From assembly GCF_900105125.1 (NCBI RefSeq), contig NZ_LT629750.1, forward strand, positions 6,661,001-6,725,000: a stretch of 64,000 nt of DNA, read 5' to 3'. The translations under genes and the position numbers were made by a program. Below the pieces are notes generated by a model. It saw nothing but the letters and a program-made list of their open reading frames with translations, was not told where the DNA came from and made no database searches. Origin of the DNA: Bradyrhizobium canariense (GTDB taxonomy: Bacteria > Pseudomonadota > Alphaproteobacteria > Rhizobiales > Xanthobacteraceae). Shown one piece after another: positions 18,730 to 28,228 of this stretch (positions within the stretch are counted from its first letter, which is position 1; every line of letters begins with the position of its first letter).

Positions 18730-18775
18730 ATCGACCGGCTACCAGCAAGGTTTACGGCCAGTGTCCATGGCGGAC

Positions 18776-19065
18776 TTATGCCCTGGCCGATGACTGCCGC
18801 GACGCAATCACGACGCCCGCGAGCACCGGCATGTAGCCGATGAAGTGAAACAGCTGTAGTTTTCACTCAGCAGCAGGAACGGCAGCAGCATCAAGAAGGC
18901 GCCGATCCAGCGCACGCAGGACAATGTCATCGGCGGCACGTGCCCGGCGACGTAGCGCCCAAGCACGATGTTGCCCGCCCAGAACAGCGAAGTCAGGCTG
19001 AGCAGCAGGTAAGGCTGGTTGCTGAACCAGCGAAGCGGGGAGGATCGCAGAGGCGTGGACGGCAA
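18776..19065 (-). pseudogene. EamA-family transporter remnant with internal deletion
   Basis: The frame from 19065 encodes PLRWFSNQPYLLLSLTSLFWAGNIVLGRYVAGHVPP and two early membrane segments, closely like the intact EamA protein at 20538-21506. After LLLSEN it leaves the family and, one frame over, QLFHFIGYMPVLAGVVIASRQ (18776-18850 region) matches that protein's last 25 residues, ending at a stop. About 230 residues of the middle are missing and the two ends are in different frames, so it is a non-functional remnant. Confidence 0.8.
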
Positions 19066-19181
19066 TGCGCAAACGATCGGTCTTTGAGTAGGGACCTACG
19101 CTGTGCCGGTTATCGCGCCGGAACAAGACGCCCGCGAGAATTGGTGCCATGCGACGGTCGCCTCAAGCGACCTCCTGCCGC

Positions 19182-20027
19182 TTATTTCTGCGGACCCGAC
19201 AGCGCGATGTCGCGCTCGGCGCGGAAGACGTTGCTGTAGAGATTGGCGATCCACTGCCGTCCGCTTGAAGTGACGTTGAGATAGCGTATCGCCGTTTGCA
19301 CATGCGGCGCCACGCTGTTCCAGTAAAACTGAGGATAGAGGTTGACGAGATCCGCCGGCGAAGAGTAGCCGAGCTGCCGGTTCAGTCCGGCCTCCTCGAA
19401 TTCGTGGTACAGCGCGTTGGCCTTGCGGATGTAGTGCGGATCGCCGAGCTGCCCGATCAGATCGGCCGCTCGCAGCAGCGCGGCCTCCTCATCGAATTCC
19501 TCATTCTCGCTGGGAAAGGTGGAAGGAAAACGGGTGCCTTCGACCGCACGCGCAATCCGCCGCTTGTCGAGTTGCGCGACGCCTTCGATGCGCTCCATCA
19601 CGAACATCTTGGAGCGGTCGACATGATACGGCAGCAGTGCCGCATCTGACGATCCGCGTGGCAAGGTGACCCTGCGGCCGCCGGGATCGACAATATAGCC
19701 GTCAGCGTCGTCGGACTTGAACAGTCCGCGGACATAACCGATGTCGTGGGTCAGGCAGGCGATGATTACATGCGCATAATCTTCGGCAGGCATGTGGGTA
19801 TGAAGCGCGCGCCCGCGCAGGATGTCGTGCCCTGCCATCGTGACCAGCATGGTGTGTTCGACATTGTGATAGAGCGCGTCGCTGTTGCCGATGCATTCGA
19901 GGGCAATTCGCGCGATCGAAGGCACCATCTCCACCAGATGGGCTTGCGATGAGCCGAACCGGCGCCGCATGTAATTCGCCAAAAATTCGCCCAGCGCGTC
20001 AGCCGCGAGTTCCGGAACGGTAATCAT
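19182..20027 (-). CDS. HD-domain phosphohydrolase
   Basis: 281 residues with an HD metal site: H54 and H58 in ALYHNVEHTML and the H94-D95 pair in CLTHDIGY. These are the elements of the HD superfamily of metal-dependent phosphohydrolases, including nucleotidases and cyclic nucleotide phosphodiesterases. The rest (EEAALLRAADLIGQLGDPHY at about 180) supplies a further helix with D residues for metal binding, as in HDc domains. No regulatory domain is fused to it. Substrate unknown. It begins 113 nt before the divergent DUF1330 gene. Confidence 0.78.
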   Translation of the reverse strand: MITVPELAADALGEFLANYMRRRFGSSQAHLVEMVPSIARIALECIGNSDALYHNVEHTMLVTMAGHDILRGRALHTHMPAEDYAHVIIACLTHDIGYVRGLFKSDDADGYIVDPGGRRVTLPRGSSDAALLPYHVDRSKMFVMERIEGVAQLDKRRIARAVEGTRFPSTFPSENEEFDEEAALLRAADLIGQLGDPHYIRKANALYHEFEEAGLNRQLGYSSPADLVNLYPQFYWNSVAPHVQTAIRYLNVTSSGRQWIANLYSNVFRAERDIALSGPQK

Positions 20028-20139
20028 CGCCTGCTGCTCCCGGTGTCCACGCGGATCGCGATCTGGCGGGCCGCGACCGTATCAGGATAGCGCGGCGTTG
20101 TGACATAATCGTTGCGACCAGGAAGTGCGGGAGGCGGAT

Positions 20140-20541
20140 ATGGGCGTGGATTTACTGAATATCGAAGGCCTTGAGGGGCTGGATCACCAGGGGCCGATCG
20201 TGATGGTGAACCTGATGCGCTTTCACCGACGCTCGCTCGATGGCGACGGCAGCGGTTGGGATGCTTATTTGCGTTACAGCGCCCTGACTGTGCCGATGAT
20301 CAAGGCGCGCGGTGGAACGTTGCTGTGGACCGGTAATGCCAAAACGGTCGCGCTCGGCGCCCGCGACGGCAATCAATGGGACTATCTGGCGCTGGTGTAC
20401 TATCCGACCGTGGCTGCATTCATCGACATGATGACCTCGGCGGATTACGAAAATCTCTGCGATCCGCATCGCCGCAACGGATGCGCGGAGCACGTGATCA
20501 TCGCCTCGGTTGAGGCCTACAGCAAATTCAGGATCGGCTAG
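20140..20541 (+). CDS. DUF1330-like dimeric alpha/beta-barrel protein
   Basis: Start at the ATG at 20140, with GGGAGG upstream; 133 residues. It contains IVMVNLMRFHRRSLDGDG, YSALTVPMIKARGGTLLWTG and LVYYPTVAAFIDMMTSADYE, the strand and helix pattern of DUF1330 proteins, which form small ferredoxin-like dimers. Biochemical function not established. Its stop overlaps by 4 nt the end of the converging EamA gene. Confidence 0.75.
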   Translation: MGVDLLNIEGLEGLDHQGPIVMVNLMRFHRRSLDGDGSGWDAYLRYSALTVPMIKARGGTLLWTGNAKTVALGARDGNQWDYLALVYYPTVAAFIDMMTSADYENLCDPHRRNGCAEHVIIASVEAYSKFRIG

Positions 20542-21506
20542 GTTTTCGCTGAGGCTTTTCGGGACGCGACAAAAACGCCTGTCAGCACCAGCGCGAAGCC
20601 GACGATGTGGAATAGCTGCGGCCGCTCGCCGAGAAAGACCATGGCCATGACGGATCCAAACAGCGGCACCACGTGAAAGAACGGTGCGGCACGGTTGGCG
20701 CCAATCAAATGCACGCCGCGATTATAGCAGGTATAGGCCAGCGTCGAAGGAAACACCGCGACGTAAAACAGCGACAGCAGGTTCGCCGTGTTGATCGCCA
20801 TCACGGGACGCGTGAGCAATTCCCAGATCCACAGTGGAATGAGGCAGGCCGCGCCGCAACCGAAGGTGAAGGCGGCAAACGACAGCCCGTGGATCGCGGG
20901 ACGCTTCAGCGTCAACACCGAATAGAGTCCGAAGATCGCCAGCGCCACGGTGAAGATGATGTCGCCCTTGTTGAACTCGATGCTTGAGAGCGCGGTGAGG
21001 TCGCCGTGCAGCAGGATGACCAGGACGCCGGTCAGCGACAGCACGACGCCGGCAGCTTGCGCCAGGGTCAGCCGCACGCCGAGCAGGATCAACGACCACA
21101 CCGCGACGACCAGCGGTCCGGCCGACTGCAACAGCAGCGTGTTCAGCGCCTGGGTATATTCCAGCGCCCAGTATTGCAGGGTGTTGAAGGCGCTGATCCC
21201 GGTGACGGAAATAATGATCATGATGCCGAGCCGGCCGCGGATCGCGGGCCAGTCACGCACCAGATGCTTCCAGGCAAAGGGAAGCAGGATCAGAAAAGCG
21301 AACAACCAGCGCAGGAACGACAGCGTCACCGGCGGAATATGTCCGGCGGCGAGCCGGCCGACGATCGCGTTGCCGGCCCAGCACAACGCGGTGATGGAGA
21401 GCAGCAGATAGGGCTGGTTGACGAGCCAACCGCCAGGGGAGGCAGCGCTCGAGGTCGGATCGGAGGCTGACATAAGATGGTTGTTGTTGGCCCGGTTCAA
21501 TGACAC
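20538..21506 (-). CDS. EamA/DMT-family transporter
   Basis: 322 residues (GTG at 21506; an ATG at 21473 is also in frame and gives 311) with ten membrane segments in two EamA repeats. NQPYLLLSITALCWAGNAIVGRLAAGH opens the first repeat and RAAPFFHVVPLFGSVMAMVFLGERPQLFHIVGFALVLTGV closes the second, with the family signature GERPxxxHIVGxxL. Probably exports metabolites such as amino acids. The nearby remnant at 18776-19065 is a paralogue of the same subfamily. Confidence 0.88.
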   Translation of the reverse strand: MSLNRANNNHLMSASDPTSSAASPGGWLVNQPYLLLSITALCWAGNAIVGRLAAGHIPPVTLSFLRWLFAFLILLPFAWKHLVRDWPAIRGRLGIMIIISVTGISAFNTLQYWALEYTQALNTLLLQSAGPLVVAVWSLILLGVRLTLAQAAGVVLSLTGVLVILLHGDLTALSSIEFNKGDIIFTVALAIFGLYSVLTLKRPAIHGLSFAAFTFGCGAACLIPLWIWELLTRPVMAINTANLLSLFYVAVFPSTLAYTCYNRGVHLIGANRAAPFFHVVPLFGSVMAMVFLGERPQLFHIVGFALVLTGVFVASRKASAKT

Positions 21507-21695
21507 CGGAACCCGCCCGGTGCGTGACGCCGGGCCGGAGCGTTTACCCGGCGCGGTTCACAGACACGGATTTTCGTCCGGCATCAATGGGGTGGATGCA
21601 TCGCGACCATGCGCGGGGTGTGCTTCCGCCCGGAGCGCGCGATCGAACCGCGCGCGCCGGTTGGAAAACTTACGCGCGGCGACTATCCTGCGCCG

Positions 21696-23750
21696 ATGCT
21701 TCGACAATTTTCTTTAGCGGTTTTGATCGCATTGGCATGGCCGGTCTTATCGATGGCCGGGCCGCGCTCCGGCATCGACATCGCGGCGATCGATCCCACG
21801 GTCAAGCCGCAGGAGGATTTCTGGCGATACGCCAACGGCAAGTGGCTTGCGGCGACGCCGATTCCGGCGGACCGAAGTGGCTGGGACACTTTTTCGGAAG
21901 TGCGCGAAGCCACTCAAATGCAGCTCCGCAACGCGATCGAGGGTATAGATCCCGAGGATCAAGGGCATCTGGAGCGCCGCAAGCTCGCCGACCTCTATCA
22001 TTCTTTCATGGATGAGGCCGGCGTGGAAAAAGCCGGCCTCAGCGGTCTGCGCGACACGCTGCAGCGGATTCACGGCTTGCGTGAAAAAGCCGATTTGCCG
22101 GCGTTGTTCGCCGAACTCTCGCGCCTCTGGGTCCGCATCCCCTGGGATCTCGATATCGGGCCTGACGCGCACGATGCCACGCTTTATGTCGCGCATCTGG
22201 AGCAGGGCCGGTTGGGCCTGCCCGATCGCGATTACTATCTCAAGGACGACCCGCACTTTCAGACCATCCGCGCCGCCTATCGCGATCACATCGTCAAATT
22301 GCTGTCACTTGCCGGCGAGCCCGCGGCGGAGAAAAGCGCCGACAGCATTATCGCGCTTGAGACAGCGCTGGCGCACCTGCAATGGACGCGGGTTGAAAAT
22401 CGCGATCCCATCAAGACCTACAACAAGACCGTCATCGCCGAGCTGCCGGCTTTGATCGCACCGCAGGACCTGCCGTCCTATCTGGGCGCAGCCGGTGTCG
22501 GCCGCGACATCAGCACCGTCGTGGTGGCGCAGCCGAGCTATTTTACCGGGCTCACCGATATCTTTCGCGAGGCGCCGCTGGAGACCTGGCGGGCTTACCT
22601 CGCCTACAATTTGCTCAGCTCGTATGCCGGCTATCTCTCCGCGCCGTTCGCCGATGAGGATTTCGCCTTCGAGCAGCACACGCTGCGCGGCGTGCCGGAA
22701 ATGCAGCCGCGCTGGAAGCGCGCCGTTGCGGCGGTCGATCGCCTGATCGGCTTCGACCTCGGCAAGCTCTATGTCGAGCGTTATTTCCCGCCGGCCAACA
22801 AGGCCCGCGCCGAGGCGATGATCGCAAACCTGATGGCGGCCTACCGTGAGGACATTGCGACACTCGATTGGATGGGCCCCGACACGCGCCGCGAGGCGCT
22901 CGCCAAGCTCGAGGCGATCGCGCCGAGGATCGCCTATCCAACCGCATGGCGGGATTACAGCCGGCTCGAGATTCGCAAGGACGATCTGATCGGCAACGTC
23001 ATGCGCGCGCGCCGCTTCGATTACGAATTCTGGCTGGCCAAGCTGGGCGGCAAGGTCGATCGGGCCGAGTGGCGCACCACGCCGCAGACCGTCAATGCGT
23101 TCTATAGCGCCAGCCGTAACGAGATCGTGTTTCCTGCCGGCATCCTGCAGCCGCCATTCTTCGATGCCGAGGCTGACGACGCCGCCAATTATGGCGGCAT
23201 CGGCTCGGTGATCGGCCACGAGATCAGTCATGCGTTCGATGACCAGGGTAGCCGCTTCGACGGCGAGGGCAATTTGCGCAACTGGTGGACCGCGGACGAT
23301 CGCGCGCGTTTCGAGACCAGGACGCGCAGCCTTGTCGCCCAATACGATGCCTTCAGTCCGTTGCCGGGCTATCATGTCAATGGCGCGCTCACGCTCGGCG
23401 AAAACGCCGCCGACAATGCCGGTCTCGCCATCGCCGTACGCGCCTATCGGCTGGCCCGGCAAGGCTGCCCGGCGCCGGTCATCGATGGCTTTACCGGCGA
23501 CCAGCGGCTGTTCGTCAGTTTCGCCCAGATATGGCACGAGGAAGTGCGTGACGCGGCCCGGATCGAACGCCTCAAGGTCGATCCGCATTCCCCCGGGCAG
23601 TTCCGTGCCGACGGTACGCTCCGCAACCAGAGCGCTTTCGCCGACGCCTTCAAGGTCATGCCCGGCGAGGGGATGTATCTGCCGCCGGAGCAGCGAATAT
23701 CGTTATGGCAGACCGACCGCGAGATCGTTTGCCCTGAAAATGCCCGATAG
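21696..23750 (+). CDS. M13-family zinc metallopeptidase (PepO/neprilysin type)
   Basis: The ATG at 21696 gives 684 residues and starts MLRQFSLAVLIALAWPVLSMAG, a signal peptide; a longer frame upstream is not supported. PQEDFWRYANGKWLAATPIPADRSGWDTF is the N-terminal signature of M13 peptidases. The zinc site is HEISH, H508-E509-x-x-H512, and the second segment ENAADNAG has E569 and D573 as expected. FDDQGSRFDGEGN follows the zinc helix. Probably a periplasmic oligopeptidase. Length is normal for the family. Confidence 0.92.
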   Translation: MLRQFSLAVLIALAWPVLSMAGPRSGIDIAAIDPTVKPQEDFWRYANGKWLAATPIPADRSGWDTFSEVREATQMQLRNAIEGIDPEDQGHLERRKLADLYHSFMDEAGVEKAGLSGLRDTLQRIHGLREKADLPALFAELSRLWVRIPWDLDIGPDAHDATLYVAHLEQGRLGLPDRDYYLKDDPHFQTIRAAYRDHIVKLLSLAGEPAAEKSADSIIALETALAHLQWTRVENRDPIKTYNKTVIAELPALIAPQDLPSYLGAAGVGRDISTVVVAQPSYFTGLTDIFREAPLETWRAYLAYNLLSSYAGYLSAPFADEDFAFEQHTLRGVPEMQPRWKRAVAAVDRLIGFDLGKLYVERYFPPANKARAEAMIANLMAAYREDIATLDWMGPDTRREALAKLEAIAPRIAYPTAWRDYSRLEIRKDDLIGNVMRARRFDYEFWLAKLGGKVDRAEWRTTPQTVNAFYSASRNEIVFPAGILQPPFFDAEADDAANYGGIGSVIGHEISHAFDDQGSRFDGEGNLRNWWTADDRARFETRTRSLVAQYDAFSPLPGYHVNGALTLGENAADNAGLAIAVRAYRLARQGCPAPVIDGFTGDQRLFVSFAQIWHEEVRDAARIERLKVDPHSPGQFRADGTLRNQSAFADAFKVMPGEGMYLPPEQRISLWQTDREIVCPENAR

Positions 23751-23925
23751 TTTGGGTTCACCGCGCCACCACGTCGCGGCTGCCGTTTTTTTAGGGGATA
23801 TCAAGGAGTTGGGAGCGCCTCAACAGGTCGCAAAAGGCTGGTTCTTGCTTGCGTCGATAGCCCGCATCCTTTATCCGATTGTATGCCTCGCATGCGAGCG
23901 GCCCCGGCCGTGATTTGGGCTGGGC

Positions 23926-23994
23926 GCATGATCCGGAAAGCATGCTCTCGGGCTGATCCGAGACTTAAGTACTGGTTTTCCAAACCGATCATGC
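23926..23994. repeat. intergenic palindromic repeat, family A, copy 1
   Basis: GCATGATCCGGAAA at 23926 and ACTGGTTTTCCAAACCGATCATGC ending at 23994 (in parts) bound a 69-nt element whose outer ends, GCATGATC and GATCATGC, are inverted. The same type of element is at 54399-54472. It lies upstream of purA. Confidence 0.7.
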
Positions 23995-24030
23995 TCGTGC
24001 AGAGAGTGTTGCAGAGGGAATATCCGCGAA

Positions 24031-25323
24031 ATGGCCAATGTTGTCGTGGTCGGCGCCCAATGGGGTGACGAGGGTAAGGGCAAGATCGTCGACTGGTTGT
24101 CGGAGCAGGCCGACATCGTCGTGCGCTTCCAGGGCGGTCATAATGCCGGCCATACCCTGGTCATCAATGGCGAGACCTACAAATTGGCGCTGCTGCCGTC
24201 CGGCGTGCTGCGGCCTTCGAAACTGTCGGTCATCGGCAATGGCGTGGTGGTGGATCCGCAGGCGTTTCTCGATGAGATCGCCAAGCTGAAGGGCCAGGGC
24301 GTCGCGGTCGGCCCGGAGAATCTGCGCGTCGCCGAAAACGTCACGCTGATCCTGCCATTGCATCGCGAACTCGATGCGCTGCGGGAGTCTTCCAACGCGA
24401 TCACCGCGATCGGCACCACGCGGCGCGGCATCGGCCCGGCTTATGAGGACAAGGTCGGCCGCCGCGCGATTCGGCTGATGGACCTCGCTGATCTCGATAC
24501 GCTGCCGCACAAGATCGACCGCTTGCTGGCGCATCACAATGCCTTGCGCCGTGGCCTCAGGCTGGAAGAAATCAGCGGTGCGGCAATCCTGCAGGAATTG
24601 ACGGCGCTGGCGCCGAAACTTCTGCCTTACGCTGAAACGGTGTGGCGGTTGCTTGACCTCAAGCGCCGCGAGGGCAAGCGCATCCTGTTCGAGGGCGCGC
24701 AGGGCGCGCTGCTCGACGTCGATCACGGCACCTATCCCTATGTCACCTCGTCCAATACGGTGGCGGCACAGGCGGCGACCGGCACCGGCATGGGGCCGAG
24801 CTCGGTCGGCTATGTCCTCGGCATCTGCAAGGCCTATACGACGCGGGTCGGGCAGGGGCCGTTCCCGACCGAGCTGCTCAACGAAATCGGTGAGGAGATC
24901 GGCCGCCGCGGCAAGGAATTCGGGGTCAATACCGGGCGCAAGCGGCGCTGCGGCTGGTTTGATGCGGTGCTGGTGCGCCAGACGGTGCGGACCTGCGGCA
25001 TCCATGGCCTGGCGCTGACCAAGCTCGATATTCTCGATGGCTTTGATTCGATCGAGGTCTGCGTCGGCTACATGCTGGACGGCAAGGAAATCGACCATCT
25101 GCCGGCCGGCGAGGGCGCCCAGTCCCGGGTGGTGCCGATCTACGAGACCATCGAGGGCTGGAAGGAGCCGACCGCCAATGCCCGTTCCTGGGCGGATTTG
25201 CCGGCGCAAGCCATCAAATATGTGCGCCGGGTCGAGGAATTAGTGGGCTGTCCGATCGCGTTGCTTTCCACCAGCCCGGAACGCGAGGATACTATCCTGG
25301 TGCAGAACCCGTTCGAGGCTTAA
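24031..25323 (+). CDS. purA: adenylosuccinate synthetase
   Basis: Makes adenylosuccinate from IMP, aspartate and GTP, first committed step to AMP. The 430 residues start [20 protein letters not shown]: the GTP loop GDEGKGK spans 12-18, with catalytic D13, and GHNAGHTLV places catalytic H41. The IMP-binding region [14 protein letters not shown] and the GTP-specificity end ([10 protein letters not shown] near the C-terminus) are present. It follows the family A repeat. The next gene starts 37 nt after the purA stop. Confidence 0.97.
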   Translation: MANVVVVGAQWGDEGKGKIVDWLSEQADIVVRFQGGHNAGHTLVINGETYKLALLPSGVLRPSKLSVIGNGVVVDPQAFLDEIAKLKGQGVAVGPENLRVAENVTLILPLHRELDALRESSNAITAIGTTRRGIGPAYEDKVGRRAIRLMDLADLDTLPHKIDRLLAHHNALRRGLRLEEISGAAILQELTALAPKLLPYAETVWRLLDLKRREGKRILFEGAQGALLDVDHGTYPYVTSSNTVAAQAATGTGMGPSSVGYVLGICKAYTTRVGQGPFPTELLNEIGEEIGRRGKEFGVNTGRKRRCGWFDAVLVRQTVRTCGIHGLALTKLDILDGFDSIEVCVGYMLDGKEIDHLPAGEGAQSRVVPIYETIEGWKEPTANARSWADLPAQAIKYVRRVEELVGCPIALLSTSPEREDTILVQNPFEA

Positions 25324-25360
25324 CGAGATATTACCGGAAAGCCCGCAATGTTGAGCAGAG

Positions 25361-27007
25361 ATGGCTGATTACTACCCGCTGATCGCCCGTGCCATTGCCG
25401 GACTGGACCCCAGTGCGCCCGGCGAGGCTCGCCGTGCGCTCTATGAGCGGGCGCGCTCTGCGCTGATCGCGCAGTTGCGCGGCGTCGAGCCGCCTTTGAG
25501 CGAATCCGAAATCACCCGCGAGCGGCTGTCACTGGAAGAGGCCGTGCGCAAGGTCGAGTCCGAGGCCGCCCAGCGCGCCCGCGACATCCGCTCGGGCGAT
25601 GCGCCTCGCAGCGGCGGTGCGCCGCGCGCCGGCGATTCGTTCCGCGCCGCCACCCGGCCCGGCTCGCGGCCAGGCGAAGCGGCGCCACCGGCTTCCGCGG
25701 GGCAGCCCTCGGCACCTCAGCCCTCGACATTGCAGCCTCCGGCCTCGCGTCCGCGCTCGCCGGCGCCGACCCCACCGCGCAATGAACGGCCGCCGCTCGG
25801 ACAGGAAGAGCCGCGCCCGCAGCGCAACCTTCGCGCCGACCCGCCGCCACTTCCGCGACCGCCGCAGCCTCAAATCCCGGCGCAGGATTCGCCACCGACC
25901 CGTGATCGGCCGGGCGCGCCGCGCCGCGGCGCCGATAATGGCCTGCCGCCGCCCCCGCAGCCCAACATACGGGGCTTTCGCGACATCGCCGCCGATGCCG
26001 ACGACCTCGGCCGGGCCGCGGCCCAGGCCAACCGTGCGGCACGGAAAACCTACGCCAACGTGCCCTCGCCATCGCCGGAGTTCGACCGGCTCGAGCCGGG
26101 CATGGAGAACCGTGGCGTCGATCCGGACGCGCCCTATTCGTATGACGAAGCCATCGAGGAGGCCGACCGCTACGCGCCATCGGCAGCCGCCTCGCGCCCG
26201 CGCCTGTCGCCGGACAGGGACCGCGAGCCGAAGAAGCGCATTCGCACCGGCTCGTCGTTTCCGTTCAAGAGCGCGATCGCGGTCGGCATTGTGTTTATCC
26301 TGGTCGGTGCCGGCTTCCTGTGGGGCAAGTCGGCCCTGAACACCGTGAGCGGGCTGTTCAAGCCGTCCCAGGTGGCCGAAGCGCCGAAGGATACGTCCGC
26401 GCCGCTGTCGAAGCCGAAAATCCCCGATCGCGTCGGCCAGCCGTCATCCACCGACCAGCTCGCGCCGGTGGCGCAACGCGTGGTGCTGTATGACGAGGAT
26501 CCGTCCGATCCCAAGGGCAAGCAGTATGTCGGCACGGTGGTCTGGCGTACCGAGCCGGTCAAGGCCGGCGCTAACCAGCCGGCCGATATCGCCGTGCGCG
26601 CCGACATCGAGATCCCGGACCGCAAGTTCAAGATGACGATGTCGTTCCGCCGCAACACCGACACCTCGCTGCCGGCCAGCCATACGGCGGAGCTGACCTT
26701 TATCCTGCCGCCCGATTTCGATGGCGGCGGCGTCAGCAATGTGCCGGGCATTTTGATGAAATCGAACGAGCAGGCGCGCGGCACGCCGCTGGCCGGCCTC
26801 GCCGTCAAGGTCACCGACGGCTTCTTCCTGGTCGGGCTGTCCAACGTCGAGTCCGATCGCTCGCGCAATATCCAGCTTCTGAAGGAGCGCTCGTGGTTCG
26901 ACGTGCCGCTGGTCTATGTCAACCAGCGCCGCGCCATCATCGCCATCGAAAAGGGCGCGCCCGGCGAGCGGGCCTTCAATGACGCCTTCGCGGCGTGGGG
27001 CGAGTAG
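25361..27007 (+). CDS. proline-rich single-pass membrane protein
   Basis: 548 residues. Residues 1-75 are a charged helical segment (YYPLIARAIAGLDPSAPGEARRALYERAR), a kind seen in several Rhizobiales proteins; residues about 80-215 are rich in P, R, S and A and look disordered; one membrane helix is at about 303-325 (SAIAVGIVFILVGAGFLWG); the last 220 residues form a globular domain (VVLYDEDPSDPKGKQYVGTV, TDGFFLVGLSN). The N-terminal part is probably cytoplasmic and the C-terminal domain periplasmic. No function recognised. It is 37 nt after purA and may be co-transcribed. Confidence 0.75.
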   Translation: MADYYPLIARAIAGLDPSAPGEARRALYERARSALIAQLRGVEPPLSESEITRERLSLEEAVRKVESEAAQRARDIRSGDAPRSGGAPRAGDSFRAATRPGSRPGEAAPPASAGQPSAPQPSTLQPPASRPRSPAPTPPRNERPPLGQEEPRPQRNLRADPPPLPRPPQPQIPAQDSPPTRDRPGAPRRGADNGLPPPPQPNIRGFRDIAADADDLGRAAAQANRAARKTYANVPSPSPEFDRLEPGMENRGVDPDAPYSYDEAIEEADRYAPSAAASRPRLSPDRDREPKKRIRTGSSFPFKSAIAVGIVFILVGAGFLWGKSALNTVSGLFKPSQVAEAPKDTSAPLSKPKIPDRVGQPSSTDQLAPVAQRVVLYDEDPSDPKGKQYVGTVVWRTEPVKAGANQPADIAVRADIEIPDRKFKMTMSFRRNTDTSLPASHTAELTFILPPDFDGGGVSNVPGILMKSNEQARGTPLAGLAVKVTDGFFLVGLSNVESDRSRNIQLLKERSWFDVPLVYVNQRRAIIAIEKGAPGERAFNDAFAAWGE

Positions 27008-27088
27008 GGAGCGGCCGTGTGCCCTCTGAATTCGCGCAAGCCGCTGTGTAGGGATTGAACGGCTGTCGCTCCAAGCCTTGCCCCCGCA

Positions 27089-27116
27089 AGTCCTGATCCA
27101 CCAGTCCTGATCCACA
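27089..27116 (+). repeat. 14-bp tandem duplication
   Basis: AGTCCTGATCCACC (27089-27102) is followed directly by AGTCCTGATCCACA (27103-27116), one mismatch. It lies in the gap between 27007 and 27208, where I see no gene. Confidence 0.8.
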
Positions 27117-27207
27117 AATCCTGGCCTCGCGCTTCGAGTTTCCTGGTTGCAGTCGTTCGCACAGCGAGCAAAACTGCTATACGGGAACGAAAAGGCGCGA
27201 GGGGAGC

Positions 27208-27621
27208 ATGAAGCGGTATCTGATATTTGCGGCGCTGGGGCCGTTTCTCGGCGGGTTTTTTCTTCTGCTGGCGACCACGGTGATGTCGGGCTATCTGGAT
27301 CAGCCGACCTGGTCGGAAGTCACCAAGCTGTTCGCCGTCTTCATCAAGACGCTGCAATACAGCTACCTGTTCGGTATCCTGCCTGTTCTGATGATTGCCG
27401 CGGTGGATGACATTGTCTTCCACGTCAAAAGAATTCGCCCTGTGGTCCGCATGCTGATCGTCGGCGGGATCGCGTTCGTTGCGGCGGAATTCCTCTATGG
27501 CTCGAGGGGCTCCGACAGCGGCGTCACGCAATTCATCCTGTACGGCCTGGTCGGTTTCGTCCCGGCGACGGTGTCCTCGTGGCTGTCGCACGAGTCGATC
27601 GACGAACCCGTGACCGCATAA
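27208..27621 (+). CDS. small integral membrane protein (DUF5413-like)
   Basis: A 137-residue protein with about four membrane segments: MKRYLIFAALGPFLGGFFLL, SYLFGILPVLMIAAVDDIVF, VRMLIVGGIAFVAAEFLYG and FILYGLVGFVPATVSSWLS. The RBS is GAGGGGAGC before the ATG at 27208. I recall the DUF5413 family as this kind of short rhizobial membrane protein, but the assignment is by memory of pattern only. It ends at a bidirectional hairpin. Confidence 0.7.
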   Translation: MKRYLIFAALGPFLGGFFLLLATTVMSGYLDQPTWSEVTKLFAVFIKTLQYSYLFGILPVLMIAAVDDIVFHVKRIRPVVRMLIVGGIAFVAAEFLYGSRGSDSGVTQFILYGLVGFVPATVSSWLSHESIDEPVTA

Positions 27622-27623
27622 AA

Positions 27624-27651
27624 AATGGCGGACCTTTCGGCCCGCCATTGC
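27624..27651. terminator. bidirectional terminator hairpin
   Basis: AATGGCGG and CCGCCATT pair across ACCTTTCGGC, directly after the stop of the 27208 gene. A-tracts on the left (TAAAAAATGG) make U-runs when read on the minus strand, where it would serve the small secreted-protein gene at 27700-27948. Confidence 0.6.
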
Positions 27652-27699
27652 GCGCAAGTGATTGTTACGTGATCAAAAGACTCTATCCGGGTGCTATGA

Positions 27700-27948
27700 T
27701 CAGCGGCCGTTGCCGCGGCAGCCACCGCCTGGACCGATGTGAAAGCCGCGCGGGCAGGCATGCGCGGCCGGATTGGCAAAATTCCGCAGACATCCGCCAT
27801 AGGGCCCGCGGTGCCAGCCGGGGCCGCATCCGCCCGCGACCTGAATGACATCGGTGCCCTGTGCCGGCGCGAGCGGGCTCAACGGCATGGCGTTGGCGGC
27901 GCCCATCAAGGTACTCGCAAGGAAAGCTGCTGCGATCAGTCGGTTCAT
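27700..27948 (-). CDS. small secreted Gly/Cys-rich protein
   Basis: 82 residues with a signal peptide (LIAAAFLASTLMGAANA) and a mature part holding GCGPGWHRGPYGGCLRNF and ACPRGFHIGPGGGCRGNGR, that is, two C-x-G-x-H/F-x-x-x-x-G-C units. Such short GCGPG-W-x-RGPxGGC proteins are common and uncharacterised in Bradyrhizobium. The four cysteines could form disulfides in the periplasm. AGGAGACTAGTC precedes the ATG. Confidence 0.75.
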   Translation of the reverse strand: MNRLIAAAFLASTLMGAANAMPLSPLAPAQGTDVIQVAGGCGPGWHRGPYGGCLRNFANPAAHACPRGFHIGPGGGCRGNGR

Positions 27949-27988
27949 GACTAGTCTCCTGTGGATGATTATTTGAAAGGTTTGTGAC

Positions 27989-28228
27989 TTAACCGCCGGC
28001 GAAAGCGATGCCGGCGCGGACTTCGGCGATCGCCTGGTCGATCAGCGCCAATCCGCGTTCGCGATGGCCGCCCTTGTTCGGCGTCGCCGCCGCGAGTTCG
28101 CCGCGCGCCGACTGCAGCAAGGCGATGCTTTCGTTCATGTGCGGCTGGGCGCCGATGGCATAGCCGATGCCGATGCTGGTCGCGATGGCGACGCCAAGCA
28201 GCACGGTGCGCACGGAAGGTTTCCCCAT
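27989..28228 (-). CDS. small membrane-anchored or secreted protein, 79 aa
   Basis: Start at the ATG at 28228 (AAGGAGAAAACGAT upstream). An N-terminal hydrophobic stretch SVRTVLLGVAIATSIGIGYAIG acts as a signal or anchor. The rest, HMNESIALLQSARGELAAA and KGGHRERGLALIDQAIAEVRAGI, is amphipathic helix and resembles a tetratricopeptide-like repeat pair of unknown function. A longer frame upstream overlaps the divergent AraC gene's leader and is not supported. Confidence 0.65.
   Translation of the reverse strand: MGKPSVRTVLLGVAIATSIGIGYAIGAQPHMNESIALLQSARGELAAATPNKGGHRERGLALIDQAIAEVRAGIAFAGG

Noticed and set aside
22305..23588. Minus-strand 427-residue frame
   Set aside because: Lies wholly opposite the M13 peptidase gene with its zinc motif; GC-rich antisense frame.
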